A stretch of DNA of 9,003 nucleotides, taken from contig CAMAQW010000067.1 in NCBI GenBank assembly GCA_945860335.1, positions 1-9,003 of the forward strand, written 5' to 3'. Numbering within the stretch: the first letter of the stretch is position 1; the number at the start of each line of letters is the position of its first letter. The notes under the pieces were generated by a model. The model did no database searches. It was not told where the DNA came from and saw only the letters and a program-made list of their open reading frames with translations. The position numbers and the translations under genes were made by a program. Shown one piece after another: positions 1-7,237 of this stretch. The DNA comes from Sediminibacterium ginsengisoli. GTDB taxonomy: Bacteria; Bacteroidota; Bacteroidia; Chitinophagales; Chitinophagaceae.

Positions 1-252
1 GGCAAGTAAGGCTTGTTTGGTGTATGCAAAGTGTGTGTCGTTGGGGCTATTAACCACCACTAAATCGATACTAGGGTCGGTTAAGATTTCTTCGTAAGAT
101 GCATAGGATGTAACGCCCGGATATACCGCTTGTATATTTTTAGAAGAGCGTTCCCACGCGCCCGCTAGCATAAAATTAGGATTCAAGTGTATAAATGGCG
201 CGTGGAATACACGGCCACTCATGCCAAAAGAAACAAGTGCTGTTTTTATCAT
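1..252 (-). CDS. Gfo/Idh/MocA family NAD(P)-dependent oxidoreductase, N-terminal fragment
   Basis: The first 84 residues of a dinucleotide-binding oxidoreductase; the rest lies beyond the left edge. The protein begins MIKTALVSFGMSGRVFHAPF. G10-x-x-G13 followed by F16-H17-A18-P19 is the variant glycine-rich loop seen in YdgJ-like members of the family, and LVVVNSPNDTHF (about 64-75) matches the strand-4 segment, usually VVIATPNxxH, that closes the Rossmann nucleotide site. Members typically reduce or oxidise sugars, inositols or related polyols; the substrate cannot be told from this part. The catalytic EKP-type motif and the C-terminal domain are outside the window. The ATG at 250-252 is chosen because homologues start a few residues before the first beta strand. 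It follows the aconitase terminator on the same strand and so probably has its own promoter, although none is convincing in the 36 bases between them. Confidence 0.88.
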   Translation of the reverse strand, partial: MIKTALVSFGMSGRVFHAPFIHLNPNFMLAGAWERSSKNIQAVYPGVTSYASYEEILTDPSIDLVVVNSPNDTHFAYTKQALLA

Positions 253-288
253 GGCTTAAAGTTAAAAAATATCAGGGGTTATTAAAAA

Positions 289-322
289 ACAAAAACCCCC
301 TGATTTTTCAGAGGGTTTTTGT
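289..322 (-). terminator. Rho-independent terminator of the aconitase gene
   Basis: Arms 289-303 and 308-322 form a stem of about 15 pairs with one mismatch (C299/A312) and a four-base loop. Read on the minus strand, the 3' arm ends in a GC block (GGGGG) followed by TTTTTGTTTTTTAAT, a good U-tract. It begins 19 bases past the aconitase stop and 37 bases before the oxidoreductase start, so it should separate these two same-strand genes. The stem is nearly symmetrical in A/T flanks and could also act weakly on the plus strand, but no plus-strand gene enters it. Confidence 0.88.
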
Positions 323-340
323 AAATCTTTAGAGGTTGTA

Positions 341-2608
341 CTATCCAGCAACCTGCTTTCTAATAATATTTAACGCGCCACCCGCTTTAAACCACTCAAT
401 TTGTTGTTGGTTATAGGTGTGGTTTGCTTCGATAGAATCCGTTGAACCGTCTTTGTGTGTTAACACTAATGTTAACGGCGTACCAGGTGCAAAGCTTGTT
501 AAACCAACTACATCGATACTATCATCTTCCTGAATTTTATCGTAGTCTAGTTTGTTTGCAAAAGTTAACGCTAACATACCTTGTTTTTTAAGGTTTGTTT
601 CGTGGATACGTGCAAACGATTTTGTTAATACCACTCGCACACCCAAGTGACGTGGTTCCATCGCAGCGTGCTCACGAGAACTACCTTCTCCGTAGTTTTC
701 ATCACCTACTACAATGGTACCAATACCTGCGGCTTTATATGCTCTTTGTGTATTTGGTACGGTATCAAATGCTTCTGTTAATTGATTTTTAACGCTGTCT
801 GTTTTTTCATTGAAAAAGTTAACCGCACCAATGAGCATGTTGTTAGAAATATTATCTAAGTGGCCACGGAATTTTAACCAAGGACCTGCCATCGAAATAT
901 GGTCTGTAGTACACTTGCCTTTTGCTTTAATTAATAATTTTAAAGACTTAAGATCAGTTCCTTCCCATGCAGCAAAAGGATCTAATAATTGTAAACGCTT
1001 AGATGCTGGATCTACAGCAACAACAACGCTAGAACCATCTACCGCAGGAGCTTGGTAGCCTGCATCTTCTACGGCAAAACCTTTAACTGGTAATTCGTCA
1101 CCAGTAGGGGCGTCTAATTTTACTTGTTCGCCTTTATCGTTGGTTAAAGTATCTGTCAATGGATTAAAAGTTAAATCTCCTGCAATGGCAAGCGCTGTAA
1201 CAATTTCTGGAGATGCAACAAATGCAAATGTATTTGGGTTACCATCGGCACGCTTAGCAAAGTTTCTATTGAAAGAATGTACGATGGTATTTTTTTCTTT
1301 TTTCTCTGCACCCACACGCTCCCACATACCAATACAAGGTCCGCAAGCATTTGCAAATACTTTCGCACCAATTTGACTAAACACGTCTAAGAAACCATCT
1401 CTCTCGATAGTATATCTTACCTGCTCAGAACCTGGTGTAATCATATATTCGGCCTTTGTAGTAAGTCCTTTTTGTGCTACTTGTTTAGCAAGGCTTACCG
1501 CACGGCTAATGTCTTCGTATGAAGAGTTGGTACAGCTACCAATTAAACCAACTTCTACAGTGGTAGGCCAGCCGTTTGCAGCAGCTACTTCTTTCATTTT
1601 AGAAATAGGCGTTGCTAAATCTGGTGTGAATGGTCCGTTTAAGTGTGGCTCTAAAGTATTCAAATCGATTTCAATAACTTGATCAAAATATTTTTCTGGA
1701 TTTGCATATACTTCAGCGTCTGCAGTTAAATGTTCTGCTATACCATCAGCAAGTGCAGCAACATCGGCACGGCCAGTAGAGCTTAAGTAACGACTCATGC
1801 TTGCGTCGTAACCAAATGTAGAAGTAGTAGCACCAATTTCGGCACCCATATTACAAATGGTTCCTTTACCTGTACAACTCATGCTAGTTGCACCTTCACC
1901 AAAATATTCTACAATCGCACCAGTACCACCTTTTACAGTTAAGATACCAGCCACTTTTAAGATCACATCTTTAGGCGCTGTCCAGCCGTTTAATTTTCCT
2001 GTTAATTTAATACCAATAAGTTTAGGCCATTTTAATTCCCAAGCAAGTCCTGCCATTACATCACAAGCATCCGCACCGCCTACACCAATAGCAAGCATAC
2101 CTAAACCACCTGCGTTAACGGTATGTGAATCGGTACCAATCATCATTCCACCAGGGAATGCATAATTTTCTAACACTACTTGGTGAATAATACCTGCACC
2201 TGGTTTCCAAAAACCAATGCCATATTTATTAGAAACAGAAGCTAAAAAGTCATACACTTCTTTACTCTCTGTTGTTGCTACTTGTAAATCTTGTTTGGCT
2301 TCTACTTTTGCAGAAATTAAGTGATCGCAATGCACGGTACTAGGTACTGCAACTTTTGGACGACCTGCTTGCATAAATTGTAACAATGCCATTTGTGCTG
2401 TTGCATCTTGCATCGCAACGCGGTCTGGTGCAAAATCTACATAAGAACCGCCTCTTTCAAAATTACTTGGAGATTGATCACCATGTAAATGTGAAAAAAG
2501 AATTTTTTCTGACAGGGTTAGGGGTCTGCCAAGTGCTTCTCTAGCTGCATTAATTTTTGCAGGCATTTCTGCATACACTTTTTTGATCATTTCAATGTCA
2601 AAAGCCAT
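341..2608 (-). CDS. acn: Aconitate hydratase, mitochondrial type
   Basis: Interconverts citrate and isocitrate through cis-aconitate in the TCA cycle, using a cytoplasmic [4Fe-4S] cluster. At 755 residues it matches the mitochondrial-type aconitases, not the roughly 890-residue AcnA or the AcnB of enterobacteria. Cluster ligands are Cys359 (IGSCTNSS) and Cys422/Cys425 (ACGPCIGMW), within one residue of pig heart enzyme numbering (358, 421, 424). Substrate and catalytic residues are also in place: D95-H96, D160-S161-H162 (GTDSHT), R448 and R453 (SFNRNFAKR), R581, and S643-S644-R645 in GEGSSREHA, where S643 corresponds to catalytic Ser642. Domains 1-3 span about 1-500 and the swivelling domain 4 about 540-755. 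There is no signal or transit peptide. The start is 33 bases below a strong promoter-like block; downstream lies a clear terminator, so it is probably monocistronic. No key residue is missing. Confidence 0.97.
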   Translation of the reverse strand: MAFDIEMIKKVYAEMPAKINAAREALGRPLTLSEKILFSHLHGDQSPSNFERGGSYVDFAPDRVAMQDATAQMALLQFMQAGRPKVAVPSTVHCDHLISAKVEAKQDLQVATTESKEVYDFLASVSNKYGIGFWKPGAGIIHQVVLENYAFPGGMMIGTDSHTVNAGGLGMLAIGVGGADACDVMAGLAWELKWPKLIGIKLTGKLNGWTAPKDVILKVAGILTVKGGTGAIVEYFGEGATSMSCTGKGTICNMGAEIGATTSTFGYDASMSRYLSSTGRADVAALADGIAEHLTADAEVYANPEKYFDQVIEIDLNTLEPHLNGPFTPDLATPISKMKEVAAANGWPTTVEVGLIGSCTNSSYEDISRAVSLAKQVAQKGLTTKAEYMITPGSEQVRYTIERDGFLDVFSQIGAKVFANACGPCIGMWERVGAEKKEKNTIVHSFNRNFAKRADGNPNTFAFVASPEIVTALAIAGDLTFNPLTDTLTNDKGEQVKLDAPTGDELPVKGFAVEDAGYQAPAVDGSSVVVAVDPASKRLQLLDPFAAWEGTDLKSLKLLIKAKGKCTTDHISMAGPWLKFRGHLDNISNNMLIGAVNFFNEKTDSVKNQLTEAFDTVPNTQRAYKAAGIGTIVVGDENYGEGSSREHAAMEPRHLGVRVVLTKSFARIHETNLKKQGMLALTFANKLDYDKIQEDDSIDVVGLTSFAPGTPLTLVLTHKDGSTDSIEANHTYNQQQIEWFKAGGALNIIRKQVAG

Positions 2609-2640
2609 AACATTAGGTATTTAAAGTGGTTGAATTGATT

Positions 2641-2673
2641 TTTAAAAATCTGCTGCGAAGTTATGTCAAAATG
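2641..2673 (-). promoter_or_regulatory. Probable promoter of the aconitase gene (shared 33-base block)
   Basis: Read on the minus strand, this block contains TTTTGACA directly followed by TAACTTCG (2656-2663), one base away from the Bacteroidota -7 consensus TAnnTTTG. The expected transcription start would lie some 5 bases further on, giving a leader of about 40 bases. The block is 31/33 identical to 6899-6931 upstream of glmS, and both end 32-33 bases before their start codons. A clear -33 TTTG box at the usual distance is not visible here. The rest of the 174-base gap to the DUF4954 stop shows no gene and no strong hairpin. Confidence 0.6.
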
Positions 2674-2675
2674 AC
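2665..2675. repeat. Short inverted repeat GTCA-AAA-TGAC in the aconitase promoter
   Basis: GTCAAAATGAC is a perfect 4+4 dyad with a three-base spacer, lying directly upstream of the -7-like box. Such a position would suit an activator or repressor. In the corresponding place before glmS only the left half is kept (GTCAAAATGGA), so either the dyad is specific to aconitase or the conserved half belongs to the promoter itself. An 11-base dyad in AT-rich DNA can arise by chance. Confidence 0.3.
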
Positions 2676-2782
2676 GATTTTTAGGGTGAAAATTGCCCTT
2701 AAATGAGCCATTTTTGAGTAAATTTTGACAATTCTGTAGGATAAACTTGATAGCTATTAAAAAAGAAAGAACCTCATTGTAA

Positions 2783-4990
2783 TTACCCTAATTCTTTTTT
2801 TAGTCCGGCTATTTTTGTTTCCAACTGTTTCAATACATTTTTTTGTTCCTTGATAAATGAATTATCGGCTAAGTTTCCAATAACCGTATTCATTTCAGCT
2901 TCATTCTCATACACCATTTTCCTAAATGGATTTGCATAATCCTTAGCACGGGTATTTTGAATTCTTAATGTGATATCTTTTTTTATTTCTAAATAAGTGT
3001 CTAGCCAATTTATAAATTGATTCGTCGATATTTTACTAAATGATTTTTGGGTAAGCTTTTCTAAACAAGACATTGCATGTAAATCTTTTCTTGAATTGTA
3101 CTTATCAGATTCGGTTTCATAAAATTTGTGTACCTGATTCCAATTTTCAATCTCTGACGATTTGATTTTTTGAATTAGTCCCTTTACTTTTTTTTCAGGG
3201 ATTAACTGACCTCCAATGTTAATCCAAGTTAGGTTGTCAAAATCAAGCTTTAACTCTTGCAGCGCATTAATTTTGTTTTTACCTTTTTTATTATCACTAA
3301 AGCGGATAGCAGCCTCTATTCCGTAAGTGAAAATGATTTTTTCAAATATGTGATATGCATCATAGGATTTTATTAACTTAACTTTTCGTTTGCTATTTTC
3401 AAATCCTTTAACAACTACTTCTAAAGCATCTATTTCTTTTTTTTGCTTTGTTGTCAGTAATTTTACGCCTAAGGCCATTAGTTTTGATTCGTCTTGTAAT
3501 TCAGGTTGCTTTTCTTTTTTAAGATGCGCATTAGCAACGGCTATAGCAATTATTTCACGCGCCTTAAATAGCTCATTTACAGAATCAGGAGCAAGGTAGT
3601 CATATTCAAATATGGGTGTCTTATACTTGCGCTTGTCACGATCTACATATTTCCAAGCGTTTCTTGCTAATGCATAAAAATTGTACAAGAACCAATAGCC
3701 TGGCATAATAATGAGTTCGTCTTTTAATGGATCGTTACTTATTAGTGAAAATGGTATTGGAATATTTAGTTCATAATTATAATCTCCTTTGTTCAGTAGC
3801 GCAAAACTAGCAAACACTGAATTGTGTTTTATACTCACGCACAAACCTGGCCAAAACCCTCTACCCATAATCACTTCGCCATCCGCTCCCCGGCTATTGT
3901 GGTTCGAACCTAGCGTAGCTCCAGCTGCAACATTTGATTGTCCCATAACCGTAGCAGCACATAAGAAACTATTGTTATGGTGCTGTTCATGCGCAGGGAA
4001 TATCAATGAATTTAAAACTTCGCAACAAGAAATTGTAGCATTGGGGCCTAAAAACGAATTGATGAGTCTAGCTCCATACTTCAATTGAGAATAATCAGAT
4101 ACTACAAAGCGAACGGCTTTAATACCATAAAATATTCTACATCCATAGCCAATTATTCCATTCACTAATTCACAGCCTTCACCTATTTGTGTTGTAGCAT
4201 CTGGATGGGAATTAATCGTAACATTTTTTATTTTATTTGCACCTTTTAAATAGGCATCTTCTCCAATCCAAACATCTTTAATAATTTTACAGTTTTTGAT
4301 TACCGTTCTGTCTCCCACTTTTCCATAGTAACCCAATTTATCATCAAATTGATTTTCAGTTAATTCAATAAACTTTTTTTGCAGACCAGTGTCAGCCCTA
4401 TGTCTAGACCATAGATATGCATCTCCTGCTGTCATGCCATTAAACGGTAGTACTTTTCTGCCAGTATTTTCATTGCATATTTCTAACCATATTCTTACCG
4501 ATTCCGGTTCTCCTTTTTTTAGAATACCATTACCGAATTTGGCATGATTGGTGGTGACTAACTCATTTACATTATTAATGATCACCTCATTACCTAATAT
4601 ATAGTGAGACATATAGTTCACATTGTGTACTGATACATTATTTCCAAGGTCACAACTTATAATAGTCGAATTGTAAATTCCAATCGGAACGATTAAGTCA
4701 CTAAAGCATAAACAGCTTGTTTCTAGATTGCCAATGCGGTTAAGACCAAAGAATGAACAATTTTTAACTAACTCAGGATTAAATGCTTCAGATACTAGAA
4801 TGTTAGACCATTCATCACTCGTGTTTCTATTACGAACCAATATTTCAATTTCGAAAGCTGTTAGATTGCGATACTTTATACCACTTCTATTTTGCTTATT
4901 TCTTAAATAGTATTCATCCTTACCTTTTGGTAAATCCTTAATGAATCCATATCCCAACTTATTAATTGAAATTTTATTTATTTTATTCAT
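2783..4990 (-). CDS. DUF4954 family protein with left-handed beta-helix (hexapeptide-repeat) core
   Basis: A 735-residue protein of unknown function, recognised as the Bacteroidota DUF4954 family. Residues about 95-400 carry irregular hexapeptide-like turns typical of a left-handed parallel beta helix (e.g. VIKNCKIIKDVWIGEDAYLK at 230-249, then IGEGCELVNGIIGYGCRIFYG, INSFLGPNATISCCEVLNS). The best-formed stretch is 333-401: A-H-E-Q-H-H-N-N, ATVMGQSNVAAGATLGSNHNSR, and IMGRGFWPGLCVSIKHNSVF, rich in His and Asn like acyltransferase or nucleotidyltransferase helices. Residues about 480-735 look alpha-helical and charged, ending in a likely coiled coil (QLETKIAGLKKELG). There is no signal peptide or membrane segment, so it is probably cytoplasmic. 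It starts 38 bases after the glmS stop, without a terminator between, so co-transcription with glmS is likely. An amino-sugar or nucleotide-sugar role is inference only. By eye it is more AT-rich than its neighbours. Confidence 0.85.
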   Translation of the reverse strand: MNKINKISINKLGYGFIKDLPKGKDEYYLRNKQNRSGIKYRNLTAFEIEILVRNRNTSDEWSNILVSEAFNPELVKNCSFFGLNRIGNLETSCLCFSDLIVPIGIYNSTIISCDLGNNVSVHNVNYMSHYILGNEVIINNVNELVTTNHAKFGNGILKKGEPESVRIWLEICNENTGRKVLPFNGMTAGDAYLWSRHRADTGLQKKFIELTENQFDDKLGYYGKVGDRTVIKNCKIIKDVWIGEDAYLKGANKIKNVTINSHPDATTQIGEGCELVNGIIGYGCRIFYGIKAVRFVVSDYSQLKYGARLINSFLGPNATISCCEVLNSLIFPAHEQHHNNSFLCAATVMGQSNVAAGATLGSNHNSRGADGEVIMGRGFWPGLCVSIKHNSVFASFALLNKGDYNYELNIPIPFSLISNDPLKDELIIMPGYWFLYNFYALARNAWKYVDRDKRKYKTPIFEYDYLAPDSVNELFKAREIIAIAVANAHLKKEKQPELQDESKLMALGVKLLTTKQKKEIDALEVVVKGFENSKRKVKLIKSYDAYHIFEKIIFTYGIEAAIRFSDNKKGKNKINALQELKLDFDNLTWINIGGQLIPEKKVKGLIQKIKSSEIENWNQVHKFYETESDKYNSRKDLHAMSCLEKLTQKSFSKISTNQFINWLDTYLEIKKDITLRIQNTRAKDYANPFRKMVYENEAEMNTVIGNLADNSFIKEQKNVLKQLETKIAGLKKELG

Positions 4991-5028
4991 ATATTGTAGT
5001 ATTCAAACTAAAACAAAGAGCAATGATG

Positions 5029-6867
5029 CTACTCCACCGTAACTGATTTTGCTAGATTTCTTGGCTTATCTACATCAATACCTTTATATGTACCAACATA
5101 ATAACTTAACAACTGTAAAGGAATTACGCTTAAAAGTGGTGCGATAACTTCGTCAATATCTGGAACAAACATAATATTTTCAGACATAGTTGGCAAAATG
5201 GAATCTCCCTGAGTAGCTACAGCAATTACCTTCCCTTTTCTTGCCTTAATTTCCTGAATATTTGAAACTACTTTGTCATAGTATACATCTTTAGTAGCCA
5301 CAAACACCACAGGTAGGTTCTCATCCACTAATGCGATAGGGCCATGCTTCATTTCTGCTGCAGGATAACCTTCGGCGTGTATGTATGTAATCTCTTTAAG
5401 CTTTAATGCACCTTCTAATGCAATGGGAAAATTATATCCACGTCCTAAATATAGAAAGTCGCTAGCGCCTTTATATTGTTGTGCGATACTTTGGATTTTT
5501 GAAGTATCTGCTAAAATTTCCTTTATTTTTTTTGGTACAGAAGACAACTCGTTTACTAAGTGTGAATAACGTTCATCGCTAATGCTTCCTTTTGCTTTGG
5601 CCATTTTTAATGCCATCATGGTTAATACCGCCAATTGTCCTGTAAATGCTTTTGTGCTTGCTACTCCAATTTCTGGCCCTGCATGGGTGTATGCACCTGC
5701 ATGACTTAATCGTGCAATACTGCTTCCTACTGCATTTACTACTCCAAATATAAATGCCCCTTTTTCTTTAGCGCTTTCTAATGCAACTAAAGTATCGGCT
5801 GTTTCACCACTTTGAGAAATGGCAATAATTACATCACCAGCATGGATCACCGGATTGCGGTATCTGAATTCGGATGCATACTCTACCTCTACGGGTATAC
5901 GGCATAATTCTTCTATCATATATTCTGCAACCAAGCCTGCGTGCCAACTAGTTCCGCAAGCCACAATCAAAATGCGGGATGCTCTTGTTAATGCTTCAAT
6001 ATGATTATCTACACCTGCCATTACAATTTGTTGTTGCTCATGCAATAAACGTCCTCTTAAACAGTCAAAAATAGTATCTGGTTGTTCAAAAATTTCTTTT
6101 AACATGAAATGTTCGTAGCCACCTTTTTCAATAGCGGCAAGTTCCATATCTAATTTTTGAATAAATGGCGTTTGCTTTTCGTTTCCTAAATTCTTTAAAA
6201 TTAATTCGTCGGCTTTTACAATCGCAATCTCGTAATCGTTTACATAAACCACTTCTTTTGTGTACTCGATAATAGGAGAGGCGTCACTAGCTAAAAAGTG
6301 TTCACCTTTGCCAATACCAATTACCAAGGGACTTCCTTTACGGGCAGCAATAATGGTTTCGGGATCGTCTTGATCAATTAATAAAATACAATAAGCACCT
6401 ACAATTCTTTTTAAGGCAATTCTTAATGCTTCTTCTAGTGTACTTTTATTATTGTCCTGGATATCTTGAATAAAATTTAATAACACTTCGGTATCGGTAT
6501 CACTTTTAAAAGTATATCCCTTGTTAGTTAACTCTTGTTTGATTTGTGCATAGTTCTCAATAATACCATTGTGCAGCATGGCTAACCTGCCATTATTTGA
6601 TAAATGTGGGTGAGCATTTCTGTCGGATGGTTCGCCATGAGTTGCCCAGCGTGTATGTCCAATGCAAATATTCGAGTGCATATTTTTTCCAACCACGGCC
6701 TCCTCTAGTTCTACAACCTTCCCTTTCTTTTTGTGTACTTGTAAATCACCGTCTTGAATAATGGCAACCCCGGTACTGTCGTAACCACGGTATTCTAGTC
6801 GCTTTAAACCTTTTAGCACAATTGGATAAGCTTCCCTATGGCCAATATATCCTACAATTCCACACAT
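5029..6867 (-). CDS. glmS: Glutamine--fructose-6-phosphate aminotransferase (isomerizing)
   Basis: Makes glucosamine-6-phosphate from fructose-6-phosphate and glutamine, the first step toward UDP-GlcNAc for peptidoglycan and lipid A; cytoplasmic. Length (612) is close to the E. coli enzyme (609). The N-terminal class II glutaminase domain (about 2-220) opens with MCGIVGYIG, whose Cys2 becomes the N-terminal nucleophile after Met removal; HTRWATHG (71-78) and LHNG (98-101) bind glutamine. Two SIS sugar-isomerase domains follow (about 290-430 and 460-600): CGTSWHAG at 304-311, SQSGET at 351-356, and ALEGALKLKE with E485, K489, E492. H508 and the C-terminal K607 (DVDKPRNLAKSVTVE) match catalytic His504 and Lys603. 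All expected residues are present. The gene is first in a unit with the DUF4954 gene and divergent from the PspC gene. No glmS ribozyme could fit or be seen in the short leader. Confidence 0.98.
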   Translation of the reverse strand: MCGIVGYIGHREAYPIVLKGLKRLEYRGYDSTGVAIIQDGDLQVHKKKGKVVELEEAVVGKNMHSNICIGHTRWATHGEPSDRNAHPHLSNNGRLAMLHNGIIENYAQIKQELTNKGYTFKSDTDTEVLLNFIQDIQDNNKSTLEEALRIALKRIVGAYCILLIDQDDPETIIAARKGSPLVIGIGKGEHFLASDASPIIEYTKEVVYVNDYEIAIVKADELILKNLGNEKQTPFIQKLDMELAAIEKGGYEHFMLKEIFEQPDTIFDCLRGRLLHEQQQIVMAGVDNHIEALTRASRILIVACGTSWHAGLVAEYMIEELCRIPVEVEYASEFRYRNPVIHAGDVIIAISQSGETADTLVALESAKEKGAFIFGVVNAVGSSIARLSHAGAYTHAGPEIGVASTKAFTGQLAVLTMMALKMAKAKGSISDERYSHLVNELSSVPKKIKEILADTSKIQSIAQQYKGASDFLYLGRGYNFPIALEGALKLKEITYIHAEGYPAAEMKHGPIALVDENLPVVFVATKDVYYDKVVSNIQEIKARKGKVIAVATQGDSILPTMSENIMFVPDIDEVIAPLLSVIPLQLLSYYVGTYKGIDVDKPRNLAKSVTVE

Positions 6868-6898
6868 AAATTATGTTTTATTAAATCAATGAATGAAT

Positions 6899-6931
6899 TT
6901 TAAAAATCTACTGCAAAGTTATGTCAAAATG
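6899..6931 (-). promoter_or_regulatory. Probable promoter of glmS (shared 33-base block)
   Basis: On the minus strand this reads CATTTTGACA then TAACTTTG (6914-6921), an exact fit to the Bacteroidota -7 box TAnnTTTG. A TTTT at about the -33 position lies 20 bases upstream of it, a weak partner. The predicted start of transcription is near 6908, giving a leader of about 40 bases. It is 31/33 identical to the block before aconitase. It lies in the 134-base divergent region shared with the PspC gene. Confidence 0.65.
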
Positions 6932-7001
6932 GAGGGCACCTAAAAGAGTTTCTTTACTATAAATGACCTAAATTGCCCAAGAAATGTTAAAAAGCACCGC
7001 C

Positions 7002-7226
7002 ATGATTCAAAAATTGAGGGAATTTCTAGAATTAAGGGCTTTTGGCGTTTGTAATGCCATGGGGGAAAGGCTGGGTATAGCTACATCCCGTATTAGAATG
7101 TGGTTTATTTATATCAGTTTTTTAACCCTCGGATCACCGGTTATCATTTATATGGTGCTTGCTTTTTGGATGAACATCAAGCGCTATATTTTAGCGGGTA
7201 AAAGAAACCCATTAAATAATTGGTAG
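7002..7226 (+). CDS. PspC domain-containing small membrane protein
   Basis: A 74-residue single-domain PspC family protein. MIQKLREFLELRAFGVCNAM is followed by GERLGIATSRIRMWFIYISF and LTLGSPVIIYMVLAFWMNIK: the amphipathic start, the GxxLGI...R-RM pattern and a hydrophobic segment at about 33-57 are the PspC signature. The tail is short and basic. PspC proteins of proteobacteria sit in the inner membrane and take part in the phage-shock envelope-stress response; whether this stand-alone Bacteroidota form does so is not shown, and no pspA is nearby. I chose the ATG at 7002 because family members begin just before the KLREF-like helix; an in-frame ATG at 6984 would add MLKSTA and cannot be excluded. 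It is the only plus-strand gene here, divergent from glmS and with its stop 11 bases from that of convergent kdsA. Confidence 0.85.
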   Translation: MIQKLREFLELRAFGVCNAMGERLGIATSRIRMWFIYISFLTLGSPVIIYMVLAFWMNIKRYILAGKRNPLNNW

Positions 7227-7237
7227 GGTTTTTCACG

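Noticed and set aside
257..264. TAACTTTA on the minus strand as a -7 box for the oxidoreductase gene
   Set aside because: It lies only 4 bases before the start codon, so transcription would begin at or inside the ATG, and no -33 partner is at the right distance.
1857..2165. 102-residue open frame on the plus strand inside acn
   Set aside because: Antisense shadow of a well-conserved aconitase region; proline/serine-rich translation without family features.
2637..2650. Perfect palindrome GATTTTTAAAAATC in the acn leader as an operator or hairpin
   Set aside because: It is pure A/T apart from its ends, with no loop; the glmS copy is not a perfect palindrome, so chance in AT-rich DNA is sufficient.
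3789..4088. 99-residue open frame on the plus strand inside the DUF4954 gene
   Set aside because: Antisense shadow; no recognisable motif and no promoter or start context.
6868..6983. glmS ribozyme or riboswitch in the glmS leader
   Set aside because: The predicted leader is only about 40 bases and contains no ribozyme core; the ribozyme is known mainly from Gram-positive bacteria.
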